This document shows positions 25,590 to 33,398 of a stretch of DNA of 36,346 bases, in pieces (the first letter of the stretch is position 1; each line of letters starts with the position of its first letter). The notes below the pieces were generated by a model. That model was not told the origin of the DNA and did no database searches. It saw only the letters and a program-made list of their open reading frames with translations. Origin of the DNA: UBA1067 sp963661055 (GTDB lineage Bacteria; Verrucomicrobiota; Kiritimatiellia; RFP12; UBA1067); contig CAVLAC010000004.1 in assembly GCA_963661055.1 (NCBI GenBank), positions 1 to 36,346 on the forward strand. The letters are read 5' to 3'. The position numbers were made by a program, and so were the translations under genes.

Positions 25590-26297
25590 TTAGGCGGGTT
25601 GGGGTTTGTAGCGGTAGCCGATGCCGTGTAGAGTTTCGATTATGTGAGGGTCTGTGAGTTTCTTGCGTAATTGTGCAATATGTTGGTCAAGCGTGCGGGT
25701 GCTGCCGAAGTAGGAAATGCCCCAGACGGCATTGAGTAGGTTGTCGCGCGTTAAAACCTTATTAGGTTGCGCGGTAAAAGTGCGCAAGAGGGAAATCTCG
25801 CGGGCTGAAAGTGCCGCGTGCGAGCCGTCCGAATGAATAATCTCATAGCGGCTCTCGTCTATGCTATCCGTACCAAACTGAAAGACGGCATTCGCTGAAT
25901 CTGCCGCGCTTGTGGGGGCGGCAGGGGTTGCGCGGCGCAAGACGGCGGCGAGGCGTGCGAGTAGCTCGTGGACACCGAAGGGTTTCACGATATAATCGTC
26001 CGCACCCAATTCAAGACCGAGCACCTTGTCAATTTCGTCATCCTTCGCCGTCAGCATAATGATGGGTGTGCGCGTGTCGGTCTTGCGGATAGCGCGGCAC
26101 ACATCATAGCCATTCATGCCAGGCATCATAACATCGAGAAGAACGAGATTCGGTGCTGTCTGTGTAAAGGCGCGTAGCCCCGCCTCACCATCGGCGGCTT
26201 CACTAACCGTGTAGCCGTTGGCAGTAAGAAGGGTATTAAGTCCGTGACGAATATTGTCGTCATCTTCAATGACGAGCACGCTGTGAAGGGTATTCAT
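25590..26297 (-). CDS. OmpR/PhoB-family response regulator
   Basis: A 235-residue DNA-binding response regulator. The receiver domain (1-120) has acidic pocket EDDD at 11-14, phosphoacceptor Asp55 in LVLLDVMMPG, Thr83 and Lys105 in YIVKPF. The winged-helix Trans_reg_C domain (about 140-232) shows SAREISLLRTF and DNLLNAVWG and ends with RTLDQHIAQLRKKL and GIGYRYKP. ATG at 26297 overlaps the kinase stop as ATGA and has AAGGAGT upstream, so the pair is co-translated. The direct repeats at 30818-30861 upstream of the first gene of this block have the spacing bound by PhoB/PhoP-type regulators, so autoregulation is plausible. Confidence 0.95.
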   Translation of the reverse strand: MNTLHSVLVIEDDDNIRHGLNTLLTANGYTVSEAADGEAGLRAFTQTAPNLVLLDVMMPGMNGYDVCRAIRKTDTRTPIIMLTAKDDEIDKVLGLELGADDYIVKPFGVHELLARLAAVLRRATPAAPTSAADSANAVFQFGTDSIDESRYEIIHSDGSHAALSAREISLLRTFTAQPNKVLTRDNLLNAVWGISYFGSTRTLDQHIAQLRKKLTDPHIIETLHGIGYRYKPQPA

Positions 26298-27310
26298 AGA
26301 GACTCCTTTTTAGTGCTGAGGGATGGGAAGGTGGCTCTAAAGATACAGCCGCCTGCAGGATTTGGACGATAGGTGAGCGAGCCATTCATGCCTCGCATAA
26401 GACCACTTGCAATGTCAAGTCCGAGCCCTGCACCGCCAATACCAGCGGCGAGCGAATTATCACATCTAAAGAACCGCTGAAAGATGTGCTTGGAGTCTTT
26501 CGCTGAAATGCCGGGACCAAAGTCCGTGACATCCACGAAGACGCGACCTTCCGCTTCGCCGACCGTGAGGTTAATGTGCCGTCCCGTGCGAGCATATTTT
26601 ATAGCATTGTCGATGAGATTGGTGATAACCTGACGGACGGCATCCGCGTCAACGTAAACCGTTGCCTCGGGGAGTCCGCCTAGGCTAATCTCAACACCAG
26701 CCGAAGCGGCTTTGGCATCGAAATGTGTAAGAATGGTTCGTAAGATACGCGGCAGATCGATTTCTTGCAGGTTATATTTACGGCGGTGTTCGGTGAGGCG
26801 TCCGTAATCAAGCACATTATCCACGAGGCGTGCGAGTCGTTCGGCTTCGTCGGAGATGATTTTGAGACACCGCTTGCGCTCTTCCTCGCTCATTTGGGGT
26901 GCGCCCGCTATCATTTCTGCATAGAGCCGCAGGTTGGTGAGGGGCGTACGGAATTCGTGGGACACTGTGGCGAGGAGCGAAAGCTTCTTGCTCGCCTCAC
27001 GCCTTTCCCGCGTCGTTTCGCGTATGAGTAAGAGGATTAGTGCACCACCGAGAAGGGTGATGACCCCGAGCGCGGCAAAAAGGTAGTAATTACTCGCAGT
27101 ATGTTCCTGCGGCTTGGGAGGTGGCTGATGGTCACGCCCGAAATTCGCCTCATCAGGACGCGGTGGTGGACGATCGTCAAAGAGGCCTGCCGCACCAAAT
27201 CGTGGAGGCGGACCTTCAGGAGGTCTCGTCGCGTAAGGAATCTCCGCCGCCGCGCTCAGCACAAGGCAGGCGGCAAAGACGCTTGGTAATTTTCTAAGAG
27301 TGTTACTCAT
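26294..27310 (-). CDS. Sensor histidine kinase with short proline-rich periplasmic domain
   Basis: A 338-residue membrane kinase. The start ATG 27310 (MSNTLRKLPS) is preferred over the frame opening at 27361, because the latter lies upstream of the promoter; the ATG is 10 bases after the -10 and lacks a Shine-Dalgarno. Segments: N-terminal hydrophobic segment (about 8-23), a periplasmic stretch of about 50 residues rich in proline (PPEGPPPR, DDRPPPRP, HQPPPKPQ), a second membrane helix (about 75-96), HisKA with His118 in VSHEFRTPL, and HATPase_c with NLIDNAIKYA, DFGPGIS and GGAGLGLDI. There is no PAS or HAMP. The tiny sensor region suggests sensing through a partner protein or the membrane. 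Confidence 0.93.
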   Translation of the reverse strand: MSNTLRKLPSVFAACLVLSAAAEIPYATRPPEGPPPRFGAAGLFDDRPPPRPDEANFGRDHQPPPKPQEHTASNYYLFAALGVITLLGGALILLLIRETTRERREASKKLSLLATVSHEFRTPLTNLRLYAEMIAGAPQMSEEERKRCLKIISDEAERLARLVDNVLDYGRLTEHRRKYNLQEIDLPRILRTILTHFDAKAASAGVEISLGGLPEATVYVDADAVRQVITNLIDNAIKYARTGRHINLTVGEAEGRVFVDVTDFGPGISAKDSKHIFQRFFRCDNSLAAGIGGAGLGLDIASGLMRGMNGSLTYRPNPAGGCIFRATFPSLSTKKESL

Positions 27311-27320
27311 CTTACTGAAG

Positions 27321-27349
27321 AGTATACCATTATTAGGGCGCGAACGCAA
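27321..27349 (-). promoter_or_regulatory. Promoter of the histidine kinase gene
   Basis: On the minus strand, TTGCGT (27349-27344), a 17-bp spacer and TATACT (27326-27321) with a TGG extension. The kinase ATG begins 10 bases later. It starts 5 bases past the LRR stop codon, so the two-component genes can be transcribed alone as well as from the upstream block promoter. Confidence 0.75.
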
Positions 27350-27354
27350 TAGAA

Positions 27355-28668
27355 TTACCACGGGATGGTGTAAATAACACGCGCAAATGCCGCGTCCGTT
27401 TCAGGCGTGAAGGTGCTGTCTGTGAGGTCATCTGCCGCGACATCCTGCCAATCAGCGTCCGACAAGTCGGTGCAGTATTGGAGTGTCGCGGTTACAACCC
27501 CCGCCGCCGCCGCGTCAGGCTCTTGGTAGACAAAACTCGTGCCCGAGACCGTGAGCGCAAGGAAGGAATCATCTTCCGCGAGAGAGTCCGCATAGAGGAA
27601 GGCGGTAAGATTATCGGTATCGCTGAGCCAAGTGCGCAGGTCGGCTGACGCATAGGAAGTGGGCTGTTCTACGCTTGCCGCATTTTCCGTAAGCCAGTCC
27701 ACGAGGGGCTTCGCCTCCACGCGGCAAATGGCGTCATCAGCGGGCGTGTAAGAGAGGGTAAGGGTGCGCCCCAAGAAGGTGGTCGCATTGGTGGTGGGAA
27801 GGGTCGCGCTATCGTAAGTTAGCACCAGTGCTTGCGGCGTCTCATTTGCCGCGAGAGCATAGTCCCCTAAGGTGGCGGACGACGGAATTGTCGTTTCCGT
27901 TAACGGAACACCCGCGAGCGCGGCAGTTCCGAGGGACGCAAAGCCTGTCGTGAGTGTGGTGAGATTTGTGCATCCAGCGAAGAGGGCATTCGGCAAACTG
28001 TCGGGGGCGGTCGCGGAAGTGAGCGCGGTACATTCGGCGCAAACGCCATCCCCTAAATCTAGCCCCGCGAGCGCGGCACTTATAAGCCCACTTTGAGCGA
28101 ATGCGAAGTCGCCCAGCTCTGTCGCGGCGCTCGGGAGCGTAGTTAGGCTGGTACAGCCACGAAATGCATTGCTACCGATTTTGGTTACGCCCGAAGCCGT
28201 TAGCGTCGTGAGCGCGGCACATCCCTCAAAAGCACCTTCGCTAATTTCGGTTATGGAGGAAGGGAGAATGACTTTTGTGAGTGCCGTACAGCCCGCACAA
28301 AAGGCGGGAGGCAACGCGGTAAGTTTCGTAGCGGACGAAAGATTAAGCGTGGTAAGTGCCGTGTTGCCCGCAAGTACCCCCGCGACAATGCCCGTCACGG
28401 TAGAGGGGACGGTGAGGGACGCTGTATCGGCGACAAAACCTGTCCATACGCCATCATAAGAGATGACTCCGCTAGATGTGGAAGAATCTGTTAAGAAGGT
28501 GTCATAGGTGAAAGTACTCGAAGTACCACCTGGAGCACTGGGTTGGTTGCCGCTACCACCAGGATTGCCACCACCACCACCAGGTGCACCGCCTCCGCCA
28601 GGCGCGGCAAAAAGGGCGGTCGACAAGAATACACTGCTTACACTGCTAATAAATGCAACTTTATTCAT
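27355..28668 (-). CDS. Secreted BspA-like leucine-rich-repeat protein
   Basis: A 437-residue exported protein. Signal peptide 1-21 (ending ALFA), then a Gly/Pro linker (about 23-48, runs of PGGGG), then BspA-type LRR_5 repeats (about 80-285) with the pattern ...LTTLxLPSSITEISEGAFEGCAAL. The C-terminal about 150 residues form a beta-rich region, ending in YTIPW. From memory, similar endings close secreted proteins in Verrucomicrobiota and Lentisphaerota. BspA-like repeats usually mediate adhesion to host proteins or other cells; that role is inferred here. It begins 20 bases after the beta-helix protein gene, with AAGGA about 14 bases before the ATG, and lies upstream of the kinase gene. Confidence 0.85.
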   Translation of the reverse strand: MNKVAFISSVSSVFLSTALFAAPGGGGAPGGGGGNPGGSGNQPSAPGGTSSTFTYDTFLTDSSTSSGVISYDGVWTGFVADTASLTVPSTVTGIVAGVLAGNTALTTLNLSSATKLTALPPAFCAGCTALTKVILPSSITEISEGAFEGCAALTTLTASGVTKIGSNAFRGCTSLTTLPSAATELGDFAFAQSGLISAALAGLDLGDGVCAECTALTSATAPDSLPNALFAGCTNLTTLTTGFASLGTAALAGVPLTETTIPSSATLGDYALAANETPQALVLTYDSATLPTTNATTFLGRTLTLSYTPADDAICRVEAKPLVDWLTENAASVEQPTSYASADLRTWLSDTDNLTAFLYADSLAEDDSFLALTVSGTSFVYQEPDAAAAGVVTATLQYCTDLSDADWQDVAADDLTDSTFTPETDAAFARVIYTIPW

Positions 28669-28688
28669 CTTCTTTGTTCCTTTCTTCT

Positions 28689-30755
28689 TTAAGGATTATA
28701 AACACCGTGGAAGCCTGTCGCGCCCGAGGAGGGGGCGGAAGTAGAAGTAGAGGGCGCGGACGCTGTGCAGCTAGGTGCGGAACACATAAGCGAGAGGGTG
28801 CCGCTAGTCGAACTCATAGACGGAACCTTCACCGTGACGGAAGTTCCCGCAATTGTGAGATATTTGCCCGCGTAAGTACTCGCTGAGACAGAGGTATTTA
28901 GATAGGACTTTTGAGTGCCGTTTGAGCCATACGCCATTTCGGTTGCGCTCCCGAAGGAAAGGACGATGCCGCCATTGATTTTGAGGTTAGAGGCGTCGTC
29001 CACATCAATTCCGACTTCAGGGGTGGTTGTCGTAAATGCGAGGACGATGCCTCCATTGATTGTGAGAGTACCATTTGAATCGAGCGCGTCATTGCCCGTT
29101 GAGCCACAATAGAGATAGCCGCCATTGATTAGAATGGCTTCACTCGCTTGTATGCAGTCATCATAAGTCGTGCCCTCAAAGATTCCGCCATTGATGGTGA
29201 GGGTCGATTTGGACTCCATTCCCTCGCCACCATCACATTTAGAATAGACACGGATGCGTCCACTCTCGAAGGTGAGATTGCCTTCAACGCGAATAGCTTT
29301 CGGGTTTGTGTAGTCGACATTATCGCCGCTTCCCGAAGTGACGCGGGAAGTATTGGAGCTGAGCTGAATCGCAGAGGAAGCGTCCGCGACAGGTGTCGCC
29401 GTGCCGAGGGTTGTGTAGGCGGAAAGCTTCTTCGCGCCTACGAATAGCTTTTGTCCAAAGGTTGAGCATTGCAAATCGGGCGTAAATGACGCGTCCGTCG
29501 GCAGAGTGCTTGCTCCATTCGTGCCGATGGTGAGAGTTCCGTCCACGGCGATGCATTTACCGCCATAGTTAGTGGTGACGAGATAGAAAGTGCCGCCTGT
29601 GATAGTAGCCGTGCCATTTGTGTCGCCTTGTTTAATGCAAGTAGCCGCTTTGCGATTAAGGGCTGTGACGGAAAGGTCGTTTTCGTCTTCTAGTTCGATA
29701 ACGGGGTTCGATACGGTGCCCGTTGAATAAATGTCAAAGATTCCGCCAGAAATGTCGAGGGTGGTATCCGCCGTAATACCGCGTGAGGCAATGCCGCTTG
29801 CGACAATGCGCACAGTGCCGCTCGAGATGGTAACGGAATCGCATTTAACGGCGGCGGCGACCGAGACATCTTCTACGAGATAAGTGCCTGCCGTCACGAG
29901 GGACGAACTGGTCACGGTGACTGTGCAATTAGAGCCATTGTCGTCTTCATAGGCTTCGTAAAGCGGCGCTCCTGAGACGGTTGCGTTAAGGATGCCGCCC
30001 GTCATAACAAATTTGCCGTCCGCTTTGACTCCTTTTGCTGCTGCGCCACCTATATCGAGTAATAGCAGCCCGCCCGAGAGCGTGGTTGTGGCATCTGAGG
30101 CATCTGCCGTGAGAGCAATGGACTTTGGTCCTTGCACACTAACCGCGAGCGTTCCGCCTGAGAGGGAGATGTTTTTCTTATCTGTGTAAAGACCTGTATC
30201 CTTGTAGTCCGTGCAAGTGGACGCGATAGATACCGCTCCAGCGGACTGAGAATAGGCTTTCTTCACCCAAATGCCGAAACCGTTCTTGGCTGCTGTATAG
30301 GTCATATTTACATTCCAAGTGCCCGAAGCGACGCTAAGGGAGTCCGTCACATAAACGACGGCATTGGCTTTTTTAGCTCCGCCACCCGTGAGGGTGGCTG
30401 TGCCATTACCGCAGAAGATAGCCGAGCCATCAATAGTTAGGACATTCTTTCCTGTATTGGTGAGTGTGGAAGTGCCCGTTGTGCGAACAATCGCGTTGCC
30501 AGTGATGGTAAGTGAGCCCGTGAGCGACAAGTCGCGCAGCGTCACTTGGCAGACTTCACTCGCGGTGATGGTGATGTTGCCGCTAATTGTTCCTGAGAGG
30601 ATGAAGTCCTGCCCGATTTCCGTCGCCGCGTACGACCCCTTGGCGGTGACGGAAGTCTTATTGGGGAACGCGAGCAGTTCAGGGTAGTCGGGAAGGCTAC
30701 CTCCCCAAAGGAGGCGCGGCGCAAGCGCGGCAAAAAGTAAGCAAATATGTTTCAT
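28689..30755 (-). CDS. Secreted beta-helix carbohydrate-binding protein (Cthe_2159/DUF4353-like)
   Basis: A 688-residue exported protein: signal peptide 1-19, then repeated beta-helix rungs across the whole length with the motif LTINGGxxxA. The C-terminal half (about residues 500-620) carries the Cthe_2159 signature: GGEGMESKSTLTINGG, TYDDCIQ, GNDALDSNGTLTINGG and GIDVDDASNLKINGG. Characterised Cthe_2159 is a calcium-containing beta-helix that binds acidic and cellulosic polysaccharide. The last about 40 residues are Ser/Thr/Ala/Pro-rich. It is the first gene of the minus-strand block. AAGGA lies about 10 bases before ATG 30755, behind a promoter with four 11-bp operator-like repeats. Confidence 0.82.
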   Translation of the reverse strand: MKHICLLFAALAPRLLWGGSLPDYPELLAFPNKTSVTAKGSYAATEIGQDFILSGTISGNITITASEVCQVTLRDLSLTGSLTITGNAIVRTTGTSTLTNTGKNVLTIDGSAIFCGNGTATLTGGGAKKANAVVYVTDSLSVASGTWNVNMTYTAAKNGFGIWVKKAYSQSAGAVSIASTCTDYKDTGLYTDKKNISLSGGTLAVSVQGPKSIALTADASDATTTLSGGLLLLDIGGAAAKGVKADGKFVMTGGILNATVSGAPLYEAYEDDNGSNCTVTVTSSSLVTAGTYLVEDVSVAAAVKCDSVTISSGTVRIVASGIASRGITADTTLDISGGIFDIYSTGTVSNPVIELEDENDLSVTALNRKAATCIKQGDTNGTATITGGTFYLVTTNYGGKCIAVDGTLTIGTNGASTLPTDASFTPDLQCSTFGQKLFVGAKKLSAYTTLGTATPVADASSAIQLSSNTSRVTSGSGDNVDYTNPKAIRVEGNLTFESGRIRVYSKCDGGEGMESKSTLTINGGIFEGTTYDDCIQASEAILINGGYLYCGSTGNDALDSNGTLTINGGIVLAFTTTTPEVGIDVDDASNLKINGGIVLSFGSATEMAYGSNGTQKSYLNTSVSASTYAGKYLTIAGTSVTVKVPSMSSTSGTLSLMCSAPSCTASAPSTSTSAPSSGATGFHGVYNP

Positions 30756-30797
30756 CAGCAGAATCCTTTCTGAGTAGAAGAACTTTTGATGACTAAT

Positions 30798-30806
30798 ATT
30801 AAACCA
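30798..30806 (-). promoter_or_regulatory. Extended -10 of the surface-protein/two-component block
   Basis: Minus strand TGG-TTTAAT, in the context AAATATGG shared with the purL, glyS and GH78 promoters. No -35 hexamer is seen at 17 bp; the four 11-bp repeats occupy that place, which fits an activator-dependent promoter. Confidence 0.65.
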
Positions 30807-30817
30807 TATTTGGGGCG

Positions 30818-30861
30818 GCGAATTGTCAGTAGACTGTAAGTGAATTGTAAAAGATTTGTCA
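30818..30861 (-). promoter_or_regulatory. Four 11-bp direct repeats resembling a Pho/PhoP box
   Basis: On the plus strand the units are gcgaattgtca (30818-30828), gtagactgtaa (30829-30839), gtgaattgtaa (30840-30850) and aagatttgtca (30851-30861). Every unit ends in TGTMA at exactly 11-bp period. On the minus strand they read as TTACA/TGACA hexamers with 5-bp gaps, the geometry of PhoB/PhoP-family operators. The block ends 14 bp before the -10 at 30803. The likely binder is the response regulator encoded at the end of the same block (inference). Confidence 0.7.
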
Positions 30862-30909
30862 CGCGACGCGGCGGCGGGGTGCGGGGCTCTATCACTTGGC
30901 GGGGAAATA

Positions 30910-30918
30910 TGGTATAAT
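30910..30918 (+). promoter_or_regulatory. Extended -10 promoter of the rhamnosidase gene
   Basis: TGG-TATAAT, preceded by GGCGGGGAAATA. No -35 is evident. The ATG at 30951 is 32 bases beyond, with Shine-Dalgarno AAGGAG at 30940-30945. Confidence 0.7.
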
Positions 30919-30950
30919 AGATGTGTTTGATAATCATAGAAGGAGAAATT

Positions 30951-33398
30951 ATGAACTTTAGACTAGGCAGTCTTTTGAGCGCGGCACTTGCATTTGTTGC
31001 GGGGAGTGTTTGCGCGGCAGAGCAGGGCGCGAGGGACTGCGTCCCCTCTCTTGCGTGGGAGAAGGTGGAGTTTATCTCTGCTGTGGGCAAGCCCACGGGA
31101 GACTGCGATAGTTCGGCATTCCGTTCGCGGATTGTAAATGCCGCCGAGGTGGAGTCCGTTTGGTGGTTCACGACGGGGCTTGGGGTTTATCAGGCATATG
31201 TCAACTCACACGGCATTAGTGGCTTTCTCAAGCCTGGCTTCACGCACTATTCAAAGTGCCGCGCCGCGACAGCGAGTGATGTGACGGATCTCTTTAATTG
31301 TGCGGCGGGGGCGACGAATGAGCTCGCGGCAATTGTGAGTGCGGGTTGGTGGCGTGATATGTGCTTTGGTATGCGTGGAGAGCGCGGCGCTTTCGCGGGA
31401 ATCTTGCGCATTCGCTATAAGGATGGGCGCATAGAAGAAAAGCCTACGCTTGCCGCTGAATGGCAAGCGGGGTACTTGGGCAAGATTCGCCGCGCTACTA
31501 TCTTTAATGGTGAGATTTATGATGATCGCGAGCCCATGCCGTGGGAAACGAATGAAGGGTGGTCGCCCGCGACTGTAAATACGGAATTCACGGGCGAGAT
31601 TCGTCCGATGGCGGGTGGTGTTATCAACCTTCGCCGCGACCTCACGCTCAAGCCTGTTGAGACCTACACTTGGCAGGGGACGGAAGGTGCGTCGGAAGAA
31701 AGCTACGGGAAGGTCCGTATCGTTAAGAAGTTCGCGGCGGGCGATCCGATTACGCTAGAGAAGGGTGAAACGCTTGTTGTGGACTTTGGGCAAAACTGTT
31801 CCGCCGTGCCCGAGATTGTGTTCGCGGCTGAGCGCGGCGTTAAGGCACGAATAGTCTTCGGCGAGATGTTGAATGACGCGGACGGCGAAAAGTGCCGCGG
31901 TGGGGATGGTCCCTCGGGGAGTGTGATGATTCATAATCTGCGCGACGCTTTGGCGCGTGTCGACTATACTTTCCGTGGCGGTGAGGCGAAGTATTTGACG
32001 GAGCACTCGTTCTTCGGCTATCGTTATCTTTCAATGACGGCGACTGGGCGCGTGACGATAAAGTCGCTGGTATCGATTCCCATTACCTCGATTTGTGCGG
32101 AACAGGAGGGCAATTCCTTTGAGACGGGCGTGCCCGCGCTGAATCAGCTCGCCTCGTGCGTCCTTTGGGGGGCGCGGTCGAATTATCTGAGCACGTCGAC
32201 GGACTGTCCGCAGCGCAATGAGCGGCAGGGTTGGACGGGCGATGCGCAGACATTTGTGCCCGCGTCACTTTATCTCGCGGATGTCGCGCCGTTCCTCACG
32301 AAGTTCTGTGCGGATATTCGGGATAGCCAATATTCCGACGGAGCCTTCCCTTCCGTCGCCCCGATTGGCTGTGGCGGTAATGAGGAGCGCGGCGTTACGG
32401 GCTGGGCGGACGCGGGCATATTGATTCCGTATCGCCTTTGGCTCTTCACGGGCGATGAGGGACACATCCGCGACAATTGGCAAGCGATGGTGCGGTATAT
32501 GGACTGGCTGGACGCGAATAATGGTCCAATCCCGCGCTATGGCGACTGGCTGACGCTAGAGAAGGCGGGGGACGATGCCTACCGCCGCCTCATTGACCTC
32601 GCCTATTGGATTTGGGACGCGCGTTGTATGGCTGAAATGGCGCACGCGATTGGGCAGAGCTCGGCCGCCGCGCGTTATGCCGCGCTCGAGAAGAAGTTGA
32701 CGAAAGACTTCCAGACACAATTCTTTGATGAGCAGGGCGAGCTTAAGGAGGCGTGGCGGACGCAATGCGGCGCGGCATTCGCGGTGGCACTGAATCTCTG
32801 CCCGAATAACGATTCACGAAACAAGACAGCTAAGTTCTTGGTGGATGATATTCGTGCAAGCGGCAATCATCTAAAGACGGGCTTTTTGGCGACGGCTGTT
32901 TTGTTGCACGGACTCTCCGCCGCCGGTTATGCCTCGGTTGCGTATGACCTCGTTCTTCAGCGCGAGATGCCCAGTTGGCTCTATAATGTCGACCAGGGCG
33001 CCACCACGATTTGGGAGCGGTGGGATAGCTATTCCAAGAAGGACGGCTTTGGCGGCGGACTCAAGAATGGCGCGATGGGGAGTATGAATAGCTTCAATCA
33101 TTATTCATTTGGGTCCGTTTATTCGTGGATGTACGCCGTCATGGCGGGCATCCTGCCCGACCCTGCCGCGCCAGGCTTTAAGCATTTCTTCCTTAGCCCA
33201 GGCTTTGATCGCCGCGTCGGATGGGTGAAGGCGAGCTATAAGACGCCCTATGGTGTTATCAAGAGCGAATGGCACTATGATGAAGAGGGCAAGCTTCATT
33301 GGACTTTCACCGTGCCCGAAGGCACTTCAGCGTTCGTGCGTTATGACTGGCGCACCCTTGAAGTAGGACCTGGTACATACACCCTCCCTGAGGAATAA
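30951..33398 (+). CDS. Secreted alpha-L-rhamnosidase, GH78
   Basis: An 815-residue exported glycoside hydrolase cleaving terminal alpha-L-rhamnose from pectic, plant or glycoconjugate substrates. ATG 30951 follows AAGGAG; an in-frame ATG at 30921 would add ten residues before the signal peptide. Signal peptide about 1-23 (ending VCA). The N-terminal beta domains (about 30-390) include GETLVVDFGQNCS, typical of Bac_rhamnosid. The (alpha/alpha)6 catalytic domain (about 395-730) carries TDCPQRNERQGWTGDAQ, where most relatives have RDER, and HYSFGSVYSWMY. The C-terminal Bac_rhamnosid_C (about 735-815) shows VGWVKASYKTPYGVI. An AGGGAC hairpin of the intergenic repeat family covers codons 25-32. 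NhaC follows behind its own promoter. Confidence 0.9.
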   Translation: MNFRLGSLLSAALAFVAGSVCAAEQGARDCVPSLAWEKVEFISAVGKPTGDCDSSAFRSRIVNAAEVESVWWFTTGLGVYQAYVNSHGISGFLKPGFTHYSKCRAATASDVTDLFNCAAGATNELAAIVSAGWWRDMCFGMRGERGAFAGILRIRYKDGRIEEKPTLAAEWQAGYLGKIRRATIFNGEIYDDREPMPWETNEGWSPATVNTEFTGEIRPMAGGVINLRRDLTLKPVETYTWQGTEGASEESYGKVRIVKKFAAGDPITLEKGETLVVDFGQNCSAVPEIVFAAERGVKARIVFGEMLNDADGEKCRGGDGPSGSVMIHNLRDALARVDYTFRGGEAKYLTEHSFFGYRYLSMTATGRVTIKSLVSIPITSICAEQEGNSFETGVPALNQLASCVLWGARSNYLSTSTDCPQRNERQGWTGDAQTFVPASLYLADVAPFLTKFCADIRDSQYSDGAFPSVAPIGCGGNEERGVTGWADAGILIPYRLWLFTGDEGHIRDNWQAMVRYMDWLDANNGPIPRYGDWLTLEKAGDDAYRRLIDLAYWIWDARCMAEMAHAIGQSSAAARYAALEKKLTKDFQTQFFDEQGELKEAWRTQCGAAFAVALNLCPNNDSRNKTAKFLVDDIRASGNHLKTGFLATAVLLHGLSAAGYASVAYDLVLQREMPSWLYNVDQGATTIWERWDSYSKKDGFGGGLKNGAMGSMNSFNHYSFGSVYSWMYAVMAGILPDPAAPGFKHFFLSPGFDRRVGWVKASYKTPYGVIKSEWHYDEEGKLHWTFTVPEGTSAFVRYDWRTLEVGPGTYTLPEE
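31024..31045 (+). repeat. Degenerate AGGGAC-loop hairpin inside the rhamnosidase gene
   Basis: The loop AGGGAC (31032-31037) is exact. The arms GGGCGCG (31025-31031) and TGCGTCC (31038-31044) pair over 7 positions in RNA with two G-U pairs. Compared with the reverse complement of the copy at 36234-36255, the core differs at two positions, both turning a Watson-Crick pair into a wobble. It encodes residues 25-32, just after the predicted signal-peptide cleavage site. Confidence 0.55.

Noticed and set aside
28558..28612. Low-complexity GC-rich repeat tract
   Set aside because: It is the codon run for the Gly/Pro-rich linker of the LRR protein, in frame and with varied codons, not a separate repeat element.
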